Shown: one piece after another, positions 43,927 through 58,900 of the stretch
Layout: every line of letters starts with the position of its first letter
How positions within the stretch are numbered: position 1 is the first letter of the stretch
Origin: Sipunculus nudus
Lineage: Eukaryota; Annelida; Sipuncula; Golfingiida; Sipunculidae
Reading direction: 5' to 3'
NCBI GenBank assembly: GCA_026874595.1
Contig: CM049319.1
Location: forward strand, 57,916,917 to 57,980,916
Length of the DNA: 64,000 bases
The notes under the pieces: model-generated
Told to the model about the DNA's origin: nothing
What the model saw: the letters and a program-made list of their open reading frames with translations, nothing else
The model's database searches: none
Translations under genes and position numbers: made by a program

Positions 43927-46900
43927 GTGAGATAAACACATTATTGAAAATATCTTTTACCTGTGAACACGTCTGGTGCAAATGATGGTTAAGAACACTG
44001 GCACAAGCATGATTCTTCCTAAATGTTGAAAGTGTACAGCAAAATCCCTGTTGTGTCAAATATTATTACTGCTTTTATGTCAGCCTGTTTTGGCCAAAAC
44101 AAACTTGTCACATGACGGTTTTATTGGTAGGTGGTGACATTAAACATTCATTGACATCCAGGGATTTCAGGACATGAGAATTGCAACTTTAAACATGATC
44201 AGTTAATAAAATACCTCCTTCTTGTCGTAAGAGTGGATTAAATTGTAGAAAAAGTGCATTATAAAATGCTCCTTATAATATTCCAACTTCCTGATGTCTG
44301 TGATCTTTAAGAATCACAGGGTGTCATGATATCAATTTATAATATTTGAATCTTACACCCCTGTGCACCTCTATAATGTGTGACTCTGTTGATGTTGATA
44401 GCAAATTAATTGGGGCTATTACTTTTTGTTACTTTGTCTTATCTTTACTGGCTTCCTGTCTTATCCCACAGGGCTTGACATTAACAGTTAACTGCTTGGC
44501 ACTTGGTAAACCCCAGAATATCGGCAGAATTTCCAAGATTCCTCAGAATAAAAGGAAGCGCAATTCCCTTGGCGGAGGACCCATGACAGTGAGAAAAAAG
44601 TACCTAAACCTATAGATGGAATAATAATCTTCCTATTACTTCAGGGTTCAGTTCTTAATTTCTACTTGTTTCTGTGTATTCTACGTTTTTCCTAGCCAGA
44701 GATAGGATATGGCCAAATGGCCAGTAAAGCTAGTGAGTTTAAGATTTATCAGATATACTCCTCTTACTGATAATAAATTATGAAATATTGTGGAAGGCCA
44801 CAACTAAAGAAAGGGGCGATACATGAAGGCTTCAACAGTATCTGTGTTTACATTTACCACTGACATTATTAAAATTCTATTTTGTTATTAGTTAATTGAA
44901 CAAAGATGACAAATTCCTCATAAAAATAATTTATTAACAACTAAACCATAATAATCAAATGAAATATTTACAAATTAAAATCAGTCTCATGAAAATTGAA
45001 CTACACTAGATACCAGTTATCAGTGTATGAAATACTTAAAAATGACAAGTAAAAAGATGAAATGCATAGTAATACCAGGTATCAATAGAAAGAGAAGAGA
45101 GGAATTAATATAGGGCTGTTTTCCATTCCGTGTTGATGTATTTGAGATTCAATAAACTATTGTTTACACAATGTATGAAATATTTTCAAATGAAAGGTAA
45201 TTTGAATAATGAAGTACATGTTACACCAGGTGTCAAGAAATGAAATATTTACATTACGAAAAGTGAAATGGTCATCATGTCAAAAATATGTTATACTAAG
45301 TGACAATTATTGAAATATTTACAAATGAATAGTGAAATGATCATGAAATACATGTTATACCTGGTGTCTTTGTATGAACAATTTACAAATGCAACATTCA
45401 GTAAAAGTAGATGAATATAAGTACATTTAAAATTTTGGTTCTAACAGAGAAATAGTAAAAATAGCACAAATACAGAAAATATGGATATAATATAACACAC
45501 ACATACCCTGACATATATCAACATACAATTACGTATGTAATCAATATATATGTATGTATATATATATGTATATATAATTACAATTTGACAAAGTTTTGAA
45601 TAATAGTACATGACTTTTAATATTCATATATATAATATTCGATTATATATACCTCATATACCTGTACATTTCTTACACCATTGTATACATTTTAATCTAT
45701 GGACCTCAAAAATGAAATAATAATGAAACTATGCGCTGTAAAAGAATTAAACAGTGTTATACAACAGGTACAAATTAATTTGTCAACAGAAATGGAGAAA
45801 CAGTTCTTTACTTATGTGGTTTTAAGTGGGCTGGCCAAGTTGCCCTGGGGCTGGATTCTCCGGGAATTCTACTGACGCTTCCAAAATATTAGTAAACATT
45901 GCGGTTGTCCACGGCCTTTTGAACAGATGTTCATAAAATCGTCCGCTGTACCTTAATAAGGTGGAAATTAGAACTGAACCAAAAAGAAATGGGAAGTTAA
46001 TTATTCATTCTTTAGGTATGGGTACTTTTTCAGACTTTCTTGTGTTGTCTGACGAGAGAAATCGCTCAAACTTATATTTCGAGATATCTCCAAATTTCCG
46101 CGGATATTAAGGGTTTTACTGAGTGCCTAACTGCTTGCCCAGGGCAAGGGAAAGTTCCAGTAAATAATGGTAGAGCATCTAAACGTCTCCTCGTACTTGC
46201 CCTGTCGCTGGTCCAACATAAATTTTACCAAAGACATAAAAGAGGATCTTTGTGTTCTTTAACCCTTTACTGTTTACAAGCCACTAAAGAGCACTCTAAA
46301 TGGGCAACTAGAATGCCATGATATGTATAGATTCTTTCAGGATAAAAATATTGCATGTTATTTCTAAGTTTCAATGATTTTCAATAATCTTCAGCAAACC
46401 CTCTTAGTGGGAACTGTTGAAAATTTGATAAAGATACAGAAAAGCTTGAAAAGATATGGCTGTTAGTGTAAATATAAATAGAGTCAGAATTTGTCAGAAA
46501 TCTAAAATAAATGTAAACAGTGAAGGGTTAATACAATCAGTTTTTGTAGAGCAAGTAAAAATTCATAGGGCAAGTAAAAGCTAGATGTTACCTGCCCCAC
46601 AAGGCAAGTACTTTCAAAAGTTAATGTCACAGGCCCTTGAAATCACTATTAAAACATGTCTAAATGACCTCTATATAGCCTTGAAGTCTACAGTTTGAAT
46701 TGAAGTCTAAAGTCTCAGAGGAATTGATATTAATTGGTAAACAATTGTGGTCATCAGCATCAAAGAAACAGCCTTCAGCCTTAAGTTGACTGCTATCTTG
46801 ACCAATCATGCTTGCCTGAAAATGCAGATCCACTCAGCTATTGGAGTAGTAAGTAGACTGAACTCCTCATACTAGCAAATCTTGCTTGTAAGTATCTTTC

Positions 46901-49900
46901 TATCCCTACCTCGTCAGCTCCGGTAGAAACCCTTTTTAGTGTTGCAGGAAAAGTGTCTCAGCCAGAACAAATTAATTTAAGTGATGGAGATTTGAGGAGT
47001 TGATGATGATCCGTTAACAAATCAAAAATGGACTGAAATGCCAGCTGTTCAATATGATTTTGAGATAATTTCCTTGATGTTCATATTTTATCTCAGGTTA
47101 AGTTTATTTCTTCACACTTGCCTCAGATATGTTCTACTCAATTTTGTCCATAAGTTCTCAACTTTGTTAATTGTGAATTAAATAAAATTGAATTGAATTG
47201 GAAATGATCTTTTAGCCTTAAACATTGAATTGGAATTGAAGTTTAACAACAAATATTGAATTTGTATTGAAAAATTTGAATTGACTCCAAGTCTGATACC
47301 CAGCTGTCATTGGCTGGAAAATTCTTTTACCTTTTCCAGCTCACTGCTGGTAAAACTATGCAAAGGTTAAAGGTGCCTTTGAAAATTTGACTACTGATAC
47401 CTGACATCCATTAACCAGGGTTGGGGCCAGGTACAAGTGAAAGTACCTAGGTACAGGTACAGGTACTTGTGAATTGGCGAGGTACAGGTACTTGAGTTTC
47501 ACAGAGTACACAGTTAAAGGCACAGGTACTTTAGAAAGTACCTGGGTACAGGTACAGGTAGATTTATTTTAGGATCACTTCAAAGATATTTTACGGATAA
47601 TAATAATGTCATAATTTCACATATATGCATATATATCACACTGATGGCTTGCTGGTTATTTTACACGACAGGTAACCAAATTTAATACTAAAAGAGAAAA
47701 AACTTTAAAAAAAGGAAAATATGAAAATGTACCTGGAGTACCTTGTACCAGGTAATTCCTACTCATGACTGGCCTGTACAGGTACTCTGAAATGTGTACC
47801 TAGGTACAGGTACAGGTACAAGTACCTGGCCCCAACCCTGCTATCAACTACTAATTATCCCTTGAACCTTTTTATGAAAGTAGACAAGAATATGCTGATC
47901 CCACCACACACGGTTTTTTATTTGTTTCCAAAATGGATTGTTTGTAACATGGAGGTGTCCATCAAAACAATCTAAAAACCCATTCATCAAGTAAATCTGA
48001 TGGCAAGTCGGACAAACCAGAGTATTGTAACTAGTGGCCTTACAATTCCACACATGGTCATATTCAGGCAAACACCTTCTGTAACTGCTTACAATCTTGC
48101 ATGTTTATCATTGGTAAACAGCTTGTAACTGAGCATCCATCACAGGTGATTTCTCAAAAGGAATTAGCTGCAGTAACACACTAATTTGTTTGTAAAGCAA
48201 GCCTGAAATTACATAAATTCCATATGAAAGGAAGGTGAATAGCCAGCTTTAAGTCAAGTGAAGAAGATTTCATAGTATGAATAATATTATAGTGTTACCA
48301 GTGTGTGAGGGTTGTGCACCAATCAGTGGAGGTTGCATGTTCATATATGAAGAATAAATTAAATACACAATTAAGTATATTAATCTTTACAAAGTGGCCT
48401 TGAAATAAATTTAACTTCTTTAGACAAAAATTAAACAACTTTGACTTGTCCTTGCTTTGTTACAAAAATAGTGACTTGAATTGACTTCCACATTTTGATT
48501 ATTAGCGAACCTGTGAGCTTATGCGATGGCGCAGCGTCGTCCGTCCGTCGTCAGCCGTCCGCTGTCCAGGGCTGGCTTTCCGCCGTCCATGGCTGTAAGT
48601 CAGAAACTTTTGGAGCTAGCAGCTCCAAATTACATGTAAGAATTCGTCACATGTGAAACTTGGTGCCCTGGAGCTTATTATTGGGTATCTGCATTAATTT
48701 AGATTTTATAGAGAAAAAGCTTAAAAACCTTTAAAAATCTTCTTCTCTGAAACTGTCCAGCCAAATTGTCCAATATTTCACAGAAATGATCCCTGGAACA
48801 ATCTTTCTCAAGTTTGTTCGAATGGTTTCAGTTCAGAGATTTTTGGCCAAGTTACAGGAGGTTGAACTTAGTCATCTGTCCAAAAAAGCACACTAAAATT
48901 AAAATCTCAGAAACGGCTAGAGCTATAATGACCAAATTTTATACTAATTTTTGTCACATATGTCATATCTGATTTTGAGGTATTGGTGGCGCCACCTACA
49001 TTGATGTGTTTTTTACAACGAAAACGTAATTTTAAACTCTTCTAGCTTATACACTGATTTATGACGAATCTGTTCAGCTGATTGGTTTAAACTTTACAAG
49101 AGATTTATTCTATGGTAGGGTTCTGCCAGTTTTATAAGAATAGATCGGGTAAATACAGTTTTAAAAAAGCATTGTAGCCAATTGAAAAAGGCTTTCTGTA
49201 TTTGAAAACAGATTTGACTTCATACTGAGTTTCAGCAGCCAAGTCAAGAGGTCACTCAGTACAAACAGGTGGGGTCCAGACATCACCATTGCAACTGACC
49301 TGGCTCTGGGGGGGTGTCTAGACACAATGTTCAGATGCAGAATTCCCAGATTATTGGAACTATATCTTTCAACTGTTTGAAAAAACTTGGTTTGCATTTT
49401 AAGCGAATCTGGTTTATCATCAGGTCACATGTGGACTGCTGCAACCTAATTTTTGGTTGACCTCCTTCCCTTGCTGCCCAGCGTCCCTATTTGTGTCTGT
49501 TTCCACACATAAACCCACATATCTCGGGAACCGTTTGACCGATCAGGCTAAAAATTTTGCACAAATGTAGCCCTTTGGTAGCTTTATAACATACACTAAA
49601 AATGGTGGCGCCACCTGCAACCATTTTAGCACAGTGCCATCTGTTATCTGCATTCAGATAATATTACTCGTATCTCAGCAGTGGTTTGACTTAGCCACCT
49701 GAAATTTTGCAGGTTCATACATCCTGGACAGCTTTCTCGATTTTATGACAGGTGGCGCCACCTACATTCACATTTACTCTGCAGATATCCAAGCTCATAT
49801 CTCAGGAACCATTTGACTGATTGGGCCAAAATTTTGCATGTGTATAGATCTTACATAGCTCTTCATTATAGGCAAAACTGGTTGCGCCACCTGCAACCAC

Positions 49901-52900
49901 TTATGCACAGCGTCCATCTGTTGATCTGCCTTTGGATAAAATCACTCATATCTCAGCAGTGGTTTGACTTATCCACCTGAAATTTTGCAGGTTTATACAT
50001 CCTGGACAGCTTTTTTGATTTATGACAGGTGGCGCCACCTACATTCACATTTACTCTGCAGACATTAGACATCCAAGCTCATATCTCGGGAACTGTTTAA
50101 CCGATTGGGCCAAAATTTTGCATGTGTATAGATCTCACATAGCTCTTCATCATAGGCAAAACTGGTGGCGCCACCTGCGACTATTTTTGCACAGCGTCCA
50201 TCTGTTCATCTGCCTTTGGATAAAATCACTCATATCTCAGCAGTGGTTTGACTTATCCACCTGAAATTTTGCAGGTGTATACATCATGGACAGCTTTCTC
50301 GATTTTATGACAGGTGGCGCAACCTACATTCACATTTACTCTGCAGACATCCAAGCTCATATCTCGGGAACCGTTTGACCGATTGGGCCAAAATTTTGCT
50401 ATGTATAGATCTCGCATAGCTCCTACATTCACGTTTAAGCTACAGACATCCATGCTAATATGCAACACATCACGCTCTATTTCTCTTGCCACTTAATCCA
50501 TGCCTCACTTCACCCGTCTCACTCTGATTTCTGCGGATACACAGTGGCTTGTTGACTACCCATATTCTGGTTTTAAAATGTCCTTGTCCGAAACTTGCAT
50601 GTCAGAAACGTCCGTTTTGCTGAAATCATAATGACTTAGGTAGATATGCAGGACCTAGGAGGATCGGTATTAAATTTAAAAAATAAACCTCCATTCATAC
50701 TCCTAAACTTTGCACAGGTTCGCATTAGGCCTGTAGGCCTTGTTTTCACAAGTGTATCCCTGTGATGTATGACTATGAGAGATGTATGTTCTGCTGAATT
50801 TGGACAAAACTGACCACACTGGCTCATAATACAATTGTGGAGACATGATTTGAATGTAGATCCCCTTTTAATCACTGCTGCCATAAAAAATCTAAAATTT
50901 GAAATCTTGACTTGCTCGCCATGTTGCCACAAATAGAGGGTTTATCTGAAATAAAGAAGACTACTCCCCTGGGCAAGTGTGCTCCTAATGGCCATGCCAC
51001 AGAGAAATTCTATTTGTAGTCACAGAATTATTGTATTATTGTACATTGAAAATTTTCATATACAATGTAATAATAATTTGCTTACAAATTGTCACTTTTT
51101 AAATGTCAACTTTGAACAATAACATCATTCAGGACAAGATAAAAATGAATAAGATTATTCAGAGTGAGACTGGTGGTGTCGTCTGTTGGACAGGCTTGAT
51201 GTAACCATTCAACAGTTCATAAACTAACTGATCCAGACAACCTCGGTTCCTGTGTATATTGTTTATTAAAAGTATTAAGAAAATCAGTATATGTAATTTA
51301 GAACACTGGAACAACCCTGTTAAAGTTTAAATTTTGTTGGTTATTTTTTTATATTTTTTTTATATTTCTGATACATGTACCTTCACAACAAACAGCCCAT
51401 CTTCTCGCCACCTTCATCCTTGAATGCATATAGCCTAGTTATTTACCTCTGGTAATAACCCCACTGAGAGCATTAAGTGATGGACAGGTTACAGACAGTG
51501 GTCCACATGGGATGATGTGTTCATCTGCTCTCTACATATTATTGCATTATCTCTGCATTGGGAGCTATGTATTTAAACCAAAAACAAAATGCATGGGTAT
51601 ACTAAAACAAAAATGTACAGAAATCTCAAAATTTCTGGGTTTTTTTTAGTGTTTAGATTAAAGATATTTTAATTGGACCCATACTTGAGCTCTTAATGAC
51701 TCTGACTCAAAGACATTGGACTGGAATCTGAAGGATGGTGTGGCTTGGATGGTGTGGACTTGACTTAAACTCTTGGAGTTGACATCAAGAGTGTATGTGT
51801 TAACCTGGGATATGTTTGAACAACCCTGAATCATTGACACATGTGCATTTTAACAAGAATGTCTCATTTGGTTCATTTGGTTGCTGTTACAGAGTTTCTT
51901 TGGGTTTGGCCAGAGTGCTGACATAGACATTGTTCTTGATGGCCAAGACTCAAGAAAAACTGCAGAGATCAAGACTGAGGATGGCAAGAAAGAGAGGCAT
52001 TACGTGTATTATGATGGAGAAACAGTTTCAGGAAAGGTCAGATCAGTAAATTGAAATATTTGTTCAGGTCATTTTCTTGTGTTTAATTGAACAAAAAATG
52101 GTAAATAAAAAGAATGGTTTCATGTACCATAAAACTGATTGATTAAGTTGACTATGAAAAGCGATGTTCTTCCTTGCATGTGATTCAGTAATCCTTCAAT
52201 CGATAACTTTGTAAATATCTTCATATGATTTGGCCAAAACCCCAGGTACAGTCAAGCCCGCTTATTGTCATGTCGGTGGTGCATGCATAAATAATGATAA
52301 TAACCGGGATGTGACATTATGTGGGCTTCAACATTGATGTCCTTTTGAGTAATAGAAGAAGCATTATGTCTCAAATAATGTTAAATAAATTGTCAATAAA
52401 AAGGAAACAGAAATGTTTATGAATATATTTTTGCACAACGGCATATCAGATTATGTTTATGCGCACCTGACAATGTAGTTCCTGTAAGTTTTGTGCCGCA
52501 TGCCGCAATAACTGACAAAAATGTGACTTGCCAACATAAAGAGACATAGCGTTTGGGTCATGAGGTCAAATGCCTGGAAATATGGGGCACAGTTATAACG
52601 TTATGAGTGGGTAAATTATTTAACTATATAATTATTTCCCCGACTATTGCGCCTTATTTTCCATATATCTTATTAATGACTCAAACTTCCATGATCATCT
52701 TTGTGACAGGACTGTTGGGGGAGTGGGCATCGTCATGCCATTGTCATCTTTCTGAAGTTTTGCCGTGATTGAAGTTTAAGACCGGGTATCTCCTCCAGTG
52801 CTCACAAAACCTCCCCAAGTCTTTGTGGAGCCTTGAAGGGGATTTTAGGTCGTTAGCATCGTTTAGAGCTCGTGCTTCGTATCATCTCAGCCAAACCTCG

Positions 52901-55900
52901 CCAAGGTGTACCAGGACCTTGCAAAATCCAGAAATTCATTATATATGACACGTGATCGCAAACATCGCCCTTGTTAACGTACGAAGAAACGCAATGATCT
53001 GGATCAACGTGGTATCTTAAGACGTTAATTAGCTAAGTGACAGGGAGCGACCTGCATGCATCACTGCACTTGCCTGCCGCGCACAGATAGGAGATGTGAT
53101 CGTTTGATACGCCTGACCGATTACAGGCTCTTGGCCTTGTTGATCACCGTGTTGGGGTCTGATATGATATTAACTGCGATCTGGTATAAATGCAAAGGGT
53201 TCCAAGCATGACAATAAACGGGATTATGACAATATTCCATGATATTAAACGGTCAGATTTACCATTGTTTATATAGGAAATGGTTTGGGATTTCAGATTT
53301 ATGTGACAATAATCGGGATTTTCTATTAACCGATATGACACAAAGTGGGCTTGACTGTACTTAAATTCCTCTGCAAGTTCCCCAACAGTAAACTTACTGG
53401 AATTATAAGGTGTTACTGATTATAATTCAACACAAGTATGTTCTCATATTAAGCTGTCATTCATTGATATCAGAGTTAATTATAGAGAAAACATTTCATA
53501 CAAAAAAAATTAAGATTTTGAGTATCCTGATTAAAGTATCACTGTTAATTTTAGTATATTTGTCTCCAAATGTTGTTATTTTATGGCCTTATCTAATTCC
53601 GGAAGATATTTAAGTTACCATTTGTACTAGATTATTACTAACTTTCAGTAATGTTTCTCAGGTGAATGTCACATTACGAAAACCAGGTGCTAAATTGGAA
53701 CATCAAGGCATAAAAATAGAATTCATCGGCCAAATAGGTAAGTCACGGTATTTGCAAGTTTAACTGTCTATATATGTAAACAGTTTGTTTTGATTCTAAA
53801 AATTAAGATGTATATGAGAATTCTGAGTATGAGATAATTTGTCATACAACAAGTTTAGAATTAATCTTGAACGAGATGCTGCACCAATGTTAACCTTCCT
53901 TTTTTATATGCCTGTCTATGATGCAACATATTATGGTATACCTACAAACTGTTTGTCCGTCTGTCCATCCCTTTAACATTTTTAATAAAAAGACAACCGC
54001 AGTACATCTTGACCTAAGTTAAAGCTCTGTTCTTGGTTATTCTTCTCTCACTAATAGCAGTTTAGGATATTTTTTTAAAAAGATAGGCATCTTGAGTTCA
54101 CAATTACTGAATTTGTATAACACGTGAGGTTTTGTAACAAACAAGTTAGTCACAATAAGTTCACATCTGTCAATATATGACACTGTTGTTTCAGAGTTAT
54201 ATTATGACCGAGGTAATCACCATGAATTCACATCCCTGGTAAAGGAGCTGGCAAGGCCTGGAGACATTACACAAAACACCAGCTATGAGTTTGAGTTTAT
54301 CCAGGTTGAAAAGCCTTATGAATCATATACTGGAGCCAATGTAAGGTTACGGTGAGTCTGGCATGAAATAATCAGTCATTCTGTGATGAGTAATTTGATG
54401 CTTTGCAGCCTGACAATCGAAGGATCAGTTCAAATGAAACATAATATTGATATTGGTGGCTCTGAAAAGAATCAGTGCTATTATCAGAGGCACTGAGAAA
54501 AGTCAATAAATTATTGATTTCTTACAATAGTCAAAATTTCTTGCAAATTTCATAAATGTTTAAAGCATATATGTGAAGTATTTTTTTAGCTCAGCTGACT
54601 ATAAGTCATCTGAGCTATAGTCATGGTCATTGTCCGTCATCTGTCTGTCCATCCGTCTGTTCATCCGTCCGTCCGTAGATGTGGCATGTTTTGAAACCGT
54701 ACGACCTAGGAATCCAAAATTCGGCATAATGTTAGATGTCCCCAAGATCTCCTATCAAGCCGAAAACTTGGTCTTTGCGACTTTGTTCCTTTAAGAAATT
54801 TAGAAAAAACCTCAATTTTTAGCTCAGCTGACTGAAAGTCATCTGAGCTATAGCGATCACTCTTTGTCCGTCGTCCGTCTGTCCGTCTGTCAGTCCGTCC
54901 GTCTGTCTGTCTGTCCGTCCGTTAACCAGGCACAAATCGTAACCGCTGGACCTAGAACCTTGTAACTTGGGATTCTGAGAGGTCCATAAAAAATCTCCTT
55001 GGAAACCAGAAATTAGGTCTCTGTTACCCATATCCTTTGAGCTATGGGGCCCCAAAGTACCCCCCAGAATAGTAAAAAATTTCATACAAAAATTTCAATA
55101 TCTCAATAACTACATCACTGATGGTCTTCATTTTTGGCATACATATTGATCATGAGATGTTCGATCAGTTCCTGCAGACTGGTGGCGCCACCTGTACTGT
55201 TTGATTTTTTACGATTTTTTCCTCTATTTTTGAGACCTTTGAGGATGCTGTCATCTGTTAGCGTGGCACAAATCCTAACGACTGGACCTAGAATCTTCAT
55301 TTTCCACACACTGAGAGACCTATGAAAAGTCTCCATGGAAACCAGAAATTAGGTCTCTGTTACCCATATCCTTCGAGCTATGGGGCCCAAAATTCCCCAC
55401 CAGAATAGTCAGAAATTTCATACAAAAACTTCAATATCTCATTAACTACATCACTGATGGTCATGATTTTCGACATACATATTGATCATGAGATGTTTCA
55501 TCAGTTTGTGCAGACTGGTGGCGCCACCTGTATTTTTCAATGTTCACGAATTGTTTTCTCCATTTTTAAGACCTTTAAGGATGTAGTTATCTGTCAACAG
55601 GGTACAAATCGTAACGACTGGACCTAGAATCTTTGTTCTTGACACACAGGGAGACCCATGATAAGTCTCCATGGAAACCAGAAATTAGGTCTCTGTTACC
55701 CATATCCTTTGAGCTATGGGGCCCCAAAATACCACCCAGAATAGTAAAAAATTTCATACAAAAACTTCAATATCTCAATAACTACATCACTGATGGTCTT
55801 CATTTTTGGCATACATATTGATCATGAGATGTTAGATCAGTTCCTGCAGACTGGTGGCGCCACCTGTACTGTTTGATTTTTTACGATTTTTTTCCTCCAT

Positions 55901-58900
55901 TTTTGAGACCTTTGAGGATGCTGTCATCTGTTAGCGTGGCACAAATCGTAACGACTGGACCTAGAATCTTCATTTTCGACACACTGAGAGACCTATGAAA
56001 AGTCTCCATGGAAACCAGAAATTAGGTCTCTGTTACCCATATCCTTCGAGCTATGGGGCCCAAAATTACCCCCCAAAAATAGTCAAAAATTTCATACAAA
56101 AACTTCAATATCTCATTAACTACATCACTGATGGTCATGATTTTCGACCTACATATTGATCATGAGATGTTTCATCAGTTTGTGCAGACTGGTGGTGCCA
56201 CCTGTATTTTTCAATGTTCACGAATTGTTTTCTCCATTTTTGAGACCTTTAAGGATGTAGTTATCTGTCAACAGGGTACAAATCGTAACGACTGGACCTA
56301 GAATCTTTGTTCTTGACACACAGGGAGACCCATGATAAGTCTCCATGGAAACCAGAAATTAGGTCTCTGTTACCCATATACTTTGAGCTATGGGGCCCCA
56401 AAATACCACCCAGAATAGTAAAAAATTTCATACAAAAACTTCAATATCTCAATAACTACATCACTGATGGTCTTCATTTTTGGCATACATATTGATCATG
56501 AGATGTTAGATCAGTTCCTGCAGACTGGTGGCGCCACCTGTACTGTTTGATTTTTTACGATTTTTTCCTCTATTTTTGAGACCTTTGAGGATGCTGTCAT
56601 CTGTTAGCGTGGCACAAATCCTAACGACTGGACCTAGAATCTTCATTTTCCACACACTGAGAGACCTATGAAAAGTCTCCATGGAAACCAGAAATTAGGT
56701 CTCTGTTACCCATATCCTTCGAGCTATGGGGCCCAAAATTCCCCACCAGAATAGTCAGAAATTTCATACAAAAACTTCAATATCTCATTAACTACATCAC
56801 TGATGGTCATGATTTTCGACATACATATTGATCATGAGATGTTTCATCAGTTTGTGCAGACTGGTGGCGCCACCTGTATTTTTCAATGTTCACGAATTGT
56901 TTTCTCCATTTTTAAGACCTTTAAGGATGTAGTTATCTGTCAACAGGGTACAAATCGTAACGACTGGACCTAGAATCTTTGTTCTTGACACACAGGGAGA
57001 CCCATGATAAGTCTCCATGGAAACCAGAAATTAGGTCTCTGTTACCCATATCCTTTGAGCTATGGGGCCCCAAAATACCACCCAGAATAGTAAAAAATTT
57101 CATACAAAAACTTCAATATCTCAATAACTACATCACTGATGGTCTTCATTTTTGGCATACATATTGATCATGAGATGTTAGATCAGTTCCTGCAGACTGG
57201 TGGCGCCACCTGTACTGTTTGATTTTTTACGATTTTTTTCCTCTATTTTTGAGACCTTTGAGGATGCTGTCATCTGTTAGCGTGGCACAAATCGTAACGA
57301 CTGGACCTAGAATCTTCATTTTCGACACACTGAGAGACCTATGAAAAGTCTCCATGGAAACCAGAAATTAGGTCTCTGTTACCCATATCCTTTGAGCTAT
57401 GGGGCCCCAAAATACCACCCAGAATAGTCAAAAATTTCATACAAAAACTTCAATATCTCATTAACTACATCACTGATGGTCATGATTTTCGACCTACATA
57501 TTGATCATGAGATGTTTCATCAGTTTGTGCAGACTGGTGGTGCCACCTGTATTTTTCAATGTTCACGAATTGTTTTCTCCATTTTTGAGACCTTTAAGGA
57601 TGTAGTTATCTGTCAACAGGGTACAAATCGTAACGACTGGACCTAGAATCTTTGTTCTTGACACACAGGGAGACCCATGATAAGTCTCCATGGAAACCAG
57701 AAATTAGGTCTCTGTTACCCATATACTTTGAGCTATGGGGCCCCAAAATACCACCCAGAATAGTAAAAAATTTCATACAAAAACTTCAATATCTCAATAA
57801 CTACATCACTGATGGTCTTCATTTTTGGCATACATATTGATCATGAGATGTTAGATCAGTTCCTGCAGACTGGTGGCGCCACCTGTACTGTTTGATTTTT
57901 TACGATTTTTTTCCTCTATTTTTGAGACCTTTGAGGATGCTGTCATCTGTTAGCGTGGCACAAATCCTAACGACTGGACCTAGAATCTTCATTTTCCACA
58001 CACTGAGAGACCTATGAAAAGTCTCCATGGAAACCAGAAATTAGGTCTCTGTTACCCATATCCTTCGAGCTATGGGGCCCAAAATTACCCCCCAGAATAG
58101 TCAAAAATTTCATACAAAAACTTCAATATCTCATTAACTACATCACTGATGGTCATGATTTTTGACATACATATTGATCATGAGATGTTTCATCAGTTTG
58201 TGCAGACTGGTGGCGCCACCTGTATTTTTCAATGTTCACGAATTGTTTTCTCCATTTTTGAGACCTTTAAGGATGTAGTTATCTGTCAACAGGGTACAAA
58301 TCGTAACGACTGGACCTAGAATCTTCGTTCTTGACACACAGGGAGACCCATGATAAGTCTCCATGGAAACCTGAAATTTGGTCTCTGTTACCCATATCCT
58401 TTGAGCTATGGCACTCCAAAGTACAGCTCAGAATAATGGAAAATTTGATACAAAAGCTAAAGTAACTGAACAACTAATGCAGAGATAACCATAATTGTTT
58501 GCATGGATATTGATCATGGAGTGTTTCATAAGTTTCTGCAGACTGGTGGCACCACCTGTATTTGTTCGTTTTTTTTTACGAAATTTTTCTGTATTTTTGA
58601 GACCTTTAAAGATATGTACATCTGTTAACAGGGCACAAATCATAAAAACTGGACCAAGAATCTTCATTCTTGACACACAGGGAGACCCATGAAAAGTCTC
58701 CATCGAAACTTGAAATTAGGTCTCTGTTACCCATATTCTTTAAGCTGTATGGGTCCAAAATACCCCCCCCCCCCCAGAATAATGGAAAATTTGATACAAA
58801 TCTGCAGTATTTCAATAACTACAACACTGATGGTCATGATTTTCAACATACATATTGATCATGAGCTGTTTCATCAGTTTCTGCAGACTGGGTGTGCCAC

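Noticed and set aside
47844-48071. 75-codon minus ORF with CPTC motif as an exon
   Set aside because: No recognisable family and no clear splice sites; it adjoins a MITE edge.
50636-50932. 98-codon minus-strand ORF as a gene
   Set aside because: No domain recognised, no splice or poly(A) context, and located in a repeat-rich intron.
55633-57840. Four near-identical 62-codon ORFs at 55633, 56307, 56979 and 57652 as a tandem gene family
   Set aside because: Their spacing equals the satellite dimer period and they carry no domain; the frame is a by-product of the repeat.
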